DNA from: Cronobacter turicensis z3032
GTDB taxonomy: Bacteria > Pseudomonadota > Gammaproteobacteria > Enterobacterales > Enterobacteriaceae
Assembly (NCBI GenBank): GCA_000027065.2
Contig: FN543093.2
Coordinates: 3,600,074 to 3,664,073, forward strand
DNA: 64,000 bases
Direction: 5' to 3'
The translations under genes and the position numbers were made by a program. Below are positions 62,455 through 64,000 of the stretch, one piece after another. Numbering within the stretch: position 1 is the stretch's first letter; every line of letters begins with the position of its first letter. Under the pieces are notes generated by a model that saw only the letters and a list, made by a program, of their open reading frames with translations, was not told the DNA's origin and did not search any database.

Positions 62455-63942
62455 ATGAAGAAACTGCTCCCCATCCTTATCGGCCTGAGCCTGACGGGCT
62501 TCAGCGCCATGAGCCAGGCAGAAAACCTGTTGCAGGTTTACCAGCAGGCACGTTTAAGCAACCCGGACCTGCGCAGCTCCGCTGCTGACCGCGACGCCGC
62601 ATTCGAAAAAATTAACGAAGCCCGCAGTCCTTTACTTCCGCAGCTCGGCCTGGGTGCAGATTACACCTATAATAGCGGTTTTCGCGATAACGACGGCATC
62701 GACAGCACCGCCAAGAGCGCGTCGCTGCAGTTAACGCAGACCATCTTCGATATGTCCAAATGGCGCGCCCTGACGCTGCAGGAAAAAACCGCAGGCATTC
62801 AGGATGTGACCTATCAGACCGATCAGCAAACGCTGATGCTGAACACCGCGACGGCCTATTTCCAGGTGCTGAGCGCCATTGACGCGCTCTCCTACACCGA
62901 AGCGCAGAAACAGGCGATTTACCGCCAGCTCGATCAAACCACCCAGCGCTTTAACGTAGGCCTGGTGGCGATTACCGACGTCCAGAACGCCCGCGCGCAG
63001 TACGATAACGTGCTGGCCAATGAAGTGACCGCGCGTAATAACCTCGACAATGCGCTGGAACAGCTGCGTCAGGTAACCGGCAACTACTATCCGCAGCTTG
63101 CGTCGCTGAATGTCGATAGCTTTAAAACCACCAAACCGGCTGCCGTTAACGCGCTGCTGAAAGAAGCAGAGCAGCGCAACCTGACGCTGTTGCAGGCCCG
63201 TCTGAGCCAGGATCTGGCGCGTGAGCAGATTCGCTACGCCGAAACCGGCCATATGCCGACGCTCGGCTTAACGGCGTCCAGCAGCGTCTCGGATACCGAT
63301 TACAGCGGCAGCAATACCGGCGGGGCGGCAGCGAGCAATTATGCCGACCGTAAAATCGGCCAGAACTCCGTCGGCCTGAGCTTCAATCTGCCGCTCTACA
63401 GCGGTGGTTCGGTGACGTCGCAGGTTAAACAGGCGCAATACAGCTTCGTGGGCGCCAGCGAGAAACTGGAAAGCGCGCACCGCAACGTGGTACAGACCGT
63501 ACGTTCTTCCTATAACAACGTGAACGCCTCCATCAGCAGCATCAAAGCGTATGAGCAAGCGGTCGTTTCCGCGCAAAGCTCACTCGATGCGATGGAAGCG
63601 GGTTACTCGGTCGGTACGCGTACCATCGTCGATGTGCTGGACGCCACCACCACCCTGTACAACGCCAAGCAGCAGCTCTCCAGCGCGCGTTATAACTACC
63701 TGATCAACCAGCTCAATATTAAATCTGCGCTGGGTACGCTCAACGAGCAGGATCTGGTCGCGCTGAACAACTCGCTGGGCAAACCGGTTTCCACCGCGCC
63801 GGAAAATGTCGCGCCGGAAAACCCGCAGCAGGATGCCGCCGTGAATAACATGACCAACAGCGGCGGTTCAGCATCCGCTATGCAGCCAGCCGCGGCAACG
63901 CGCAGCGGCAATAGCAACAGCAGCAATCCGTTCCGTCAGTAA
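62455..63942 (+). CDS. tolC: Outer membrane efflux channel TolC
   Basis: 495 residues from ATG 62455; an ATG two codons earlier is possible, but the signal peptide starts with MKKLLPILIG as in E. coli, cut after SQA (residue 22). Two tandem repeats each hold coiled-coil hairpins that form the periplasmic tunnel, such as DVQNARAQYDNVLANEVTARNNL and SVGTRTIVDVLDATTTLYNAKQQL. It serves AcrAB and other drug pumps and type I secretion. The C-terminal tail is low in conservation. A marbox lies upstream, nudF is divergent. Confidence 0.97.
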   Translation: MKKLLPILIGLSLTGFSAMSQAENLLQVYQQARLSNPDLRSSAADRDAAFEKINEARSPLLPQLGLGADYTYNSGFRDNDGIDSTAKSASLQLTQTIFDMSKWRALTLQEKTAGIQDVTYQTDQQTLMLNTATAYFQVLSAIDALSYTEAQKQAIYRQLDQTTQRFNVGLVAITDVQNARAQYDNVLANEVTARNNLDNALEQLRQVTGNYYPQLASLNVDSFKTTKPAAVNALLKEAEQRNLTLLQARLSQDLAREQIRYAETGHMPTLGLTASSSVSDTDYSGSNTGGAAASNYADRKIGQNSVGLSFNLPLYSGGSVTSQVKQAQYSFVGASEKLESAHRNVVQTVRSSYNNVNASISSIKAYEQAVVSAQSSLDAMEAGYSVGTRTIVDVLDATTTLYNAKQQLSSARYNYLINQLNIKSALGTLNEQDLVALNNSLGKPVSTAPENVAPENPQQDAAVNNMTNSGGSASAMQPAAATRSGNSNSSNPFRQ

Positions 63943-63950
63943 CGTCTGCG

Positions 63951-63972
63951 CGGGAGGCCCATACGCCTCCCG
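63951..63972 (+). terminator. Hairpin after tolC
   Basis: Stem cgggaggc/gcctcccg with a 6-base loop, 9 bp after the tolC stop. No U-run follows in the visible sequence, so it may be an attenuator or processing signal before a downstream gene beyond the window. Confidence 0.45.
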
Positions 63973-64000
63973 CCTGAACGTAAGTCAACGTAAAGATCCC

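Overview
This is a chromosomal window from a gammaproteobacterium of the family Enterobacteriaceae. Gene order and protein sequences follow the Escherichia coli gcv-serA-fba-tkt-speAB-metK-galP-gshB segment and then the parC-parE-tolC segment. The GC-rich coding style, a complete malonate decarboxylase operon, and katG plus mdc placed between ygiN and parE suggest a malonate-using genus such as Cronobacter or a close relative. The genus is inferred from recall of gene content and was not tested by any search. Every gene except the left-edge gcvP looks intact. I see no phage, insertion sequence, tRNA, rRNA or CRISPR array.

Layout. 1-2610: glycine cleavage genes gcvT-gcvH-gcvP (gcvP cut by the edge) with their control region. 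2611-6917: ubiI, ubiH, pepP, ygfB. 7079-8247: zapA, 6S RNA and fau. 8328-14184: serA, rpiA, argP, yggE, argO, mscS. 14376-21347: the carbon-metabolism block fbaA, pgk, epd and tktA, with an ADP-ribosylglycohydrolase-family gene between epd and tktA. 21628-29368: loiP, speB, speA, yqgB, metK, galP. 29459-33609: sprT, endA, rsmE, gshB, yqgE, yqgF. 33770-36783: a divergent IclR-type regulator and a large FAD-dependent oxidoreductase, which is the main accessory locus. 36780-41118: yggR, yggS, yggT, yggU, rdgB, hemW. 41296-47128: ftsP, plsC, parC, mdaB, ygiN. 47187-57571: katG, then mdcR and mdcABCDEFGH. 57823-63942: parE, yqiA, cpdA, yqiB, nudF, tolC.

How the genes work together. The gcv and serA genes supply serine, glycine and one-carbon units, with fau salvaging 5-formyl-THF. 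The epd-pgk-fbaA cluster and tktA/rpiA cover central sugar metabolism, and epd also feeds PLP synthesis; a near-perfect Cra operator lies upstream of epd. SpeA and SpeB make putrescine from arginine. ArgP and ArgO handle arginine export. The mdc operon encodes the four decarboxylase subunits, the two enzymes that build and attach the prosthetic group, a malonyl transferase, a carrier and a LysR regulator. A perfect 25-bp palindrome lies upstream of mdcA.

Most of the window is well-known core genome. The best candidates for something poorly described are the IclR/FAD-oxidoreductase pair with its own palindromic site, the ADP-ribosylglycohydrolase gene inserted among sugar genes, and several perfect inverted repeats in promoter regions. 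I do not see a clearly novel multi-gene system.
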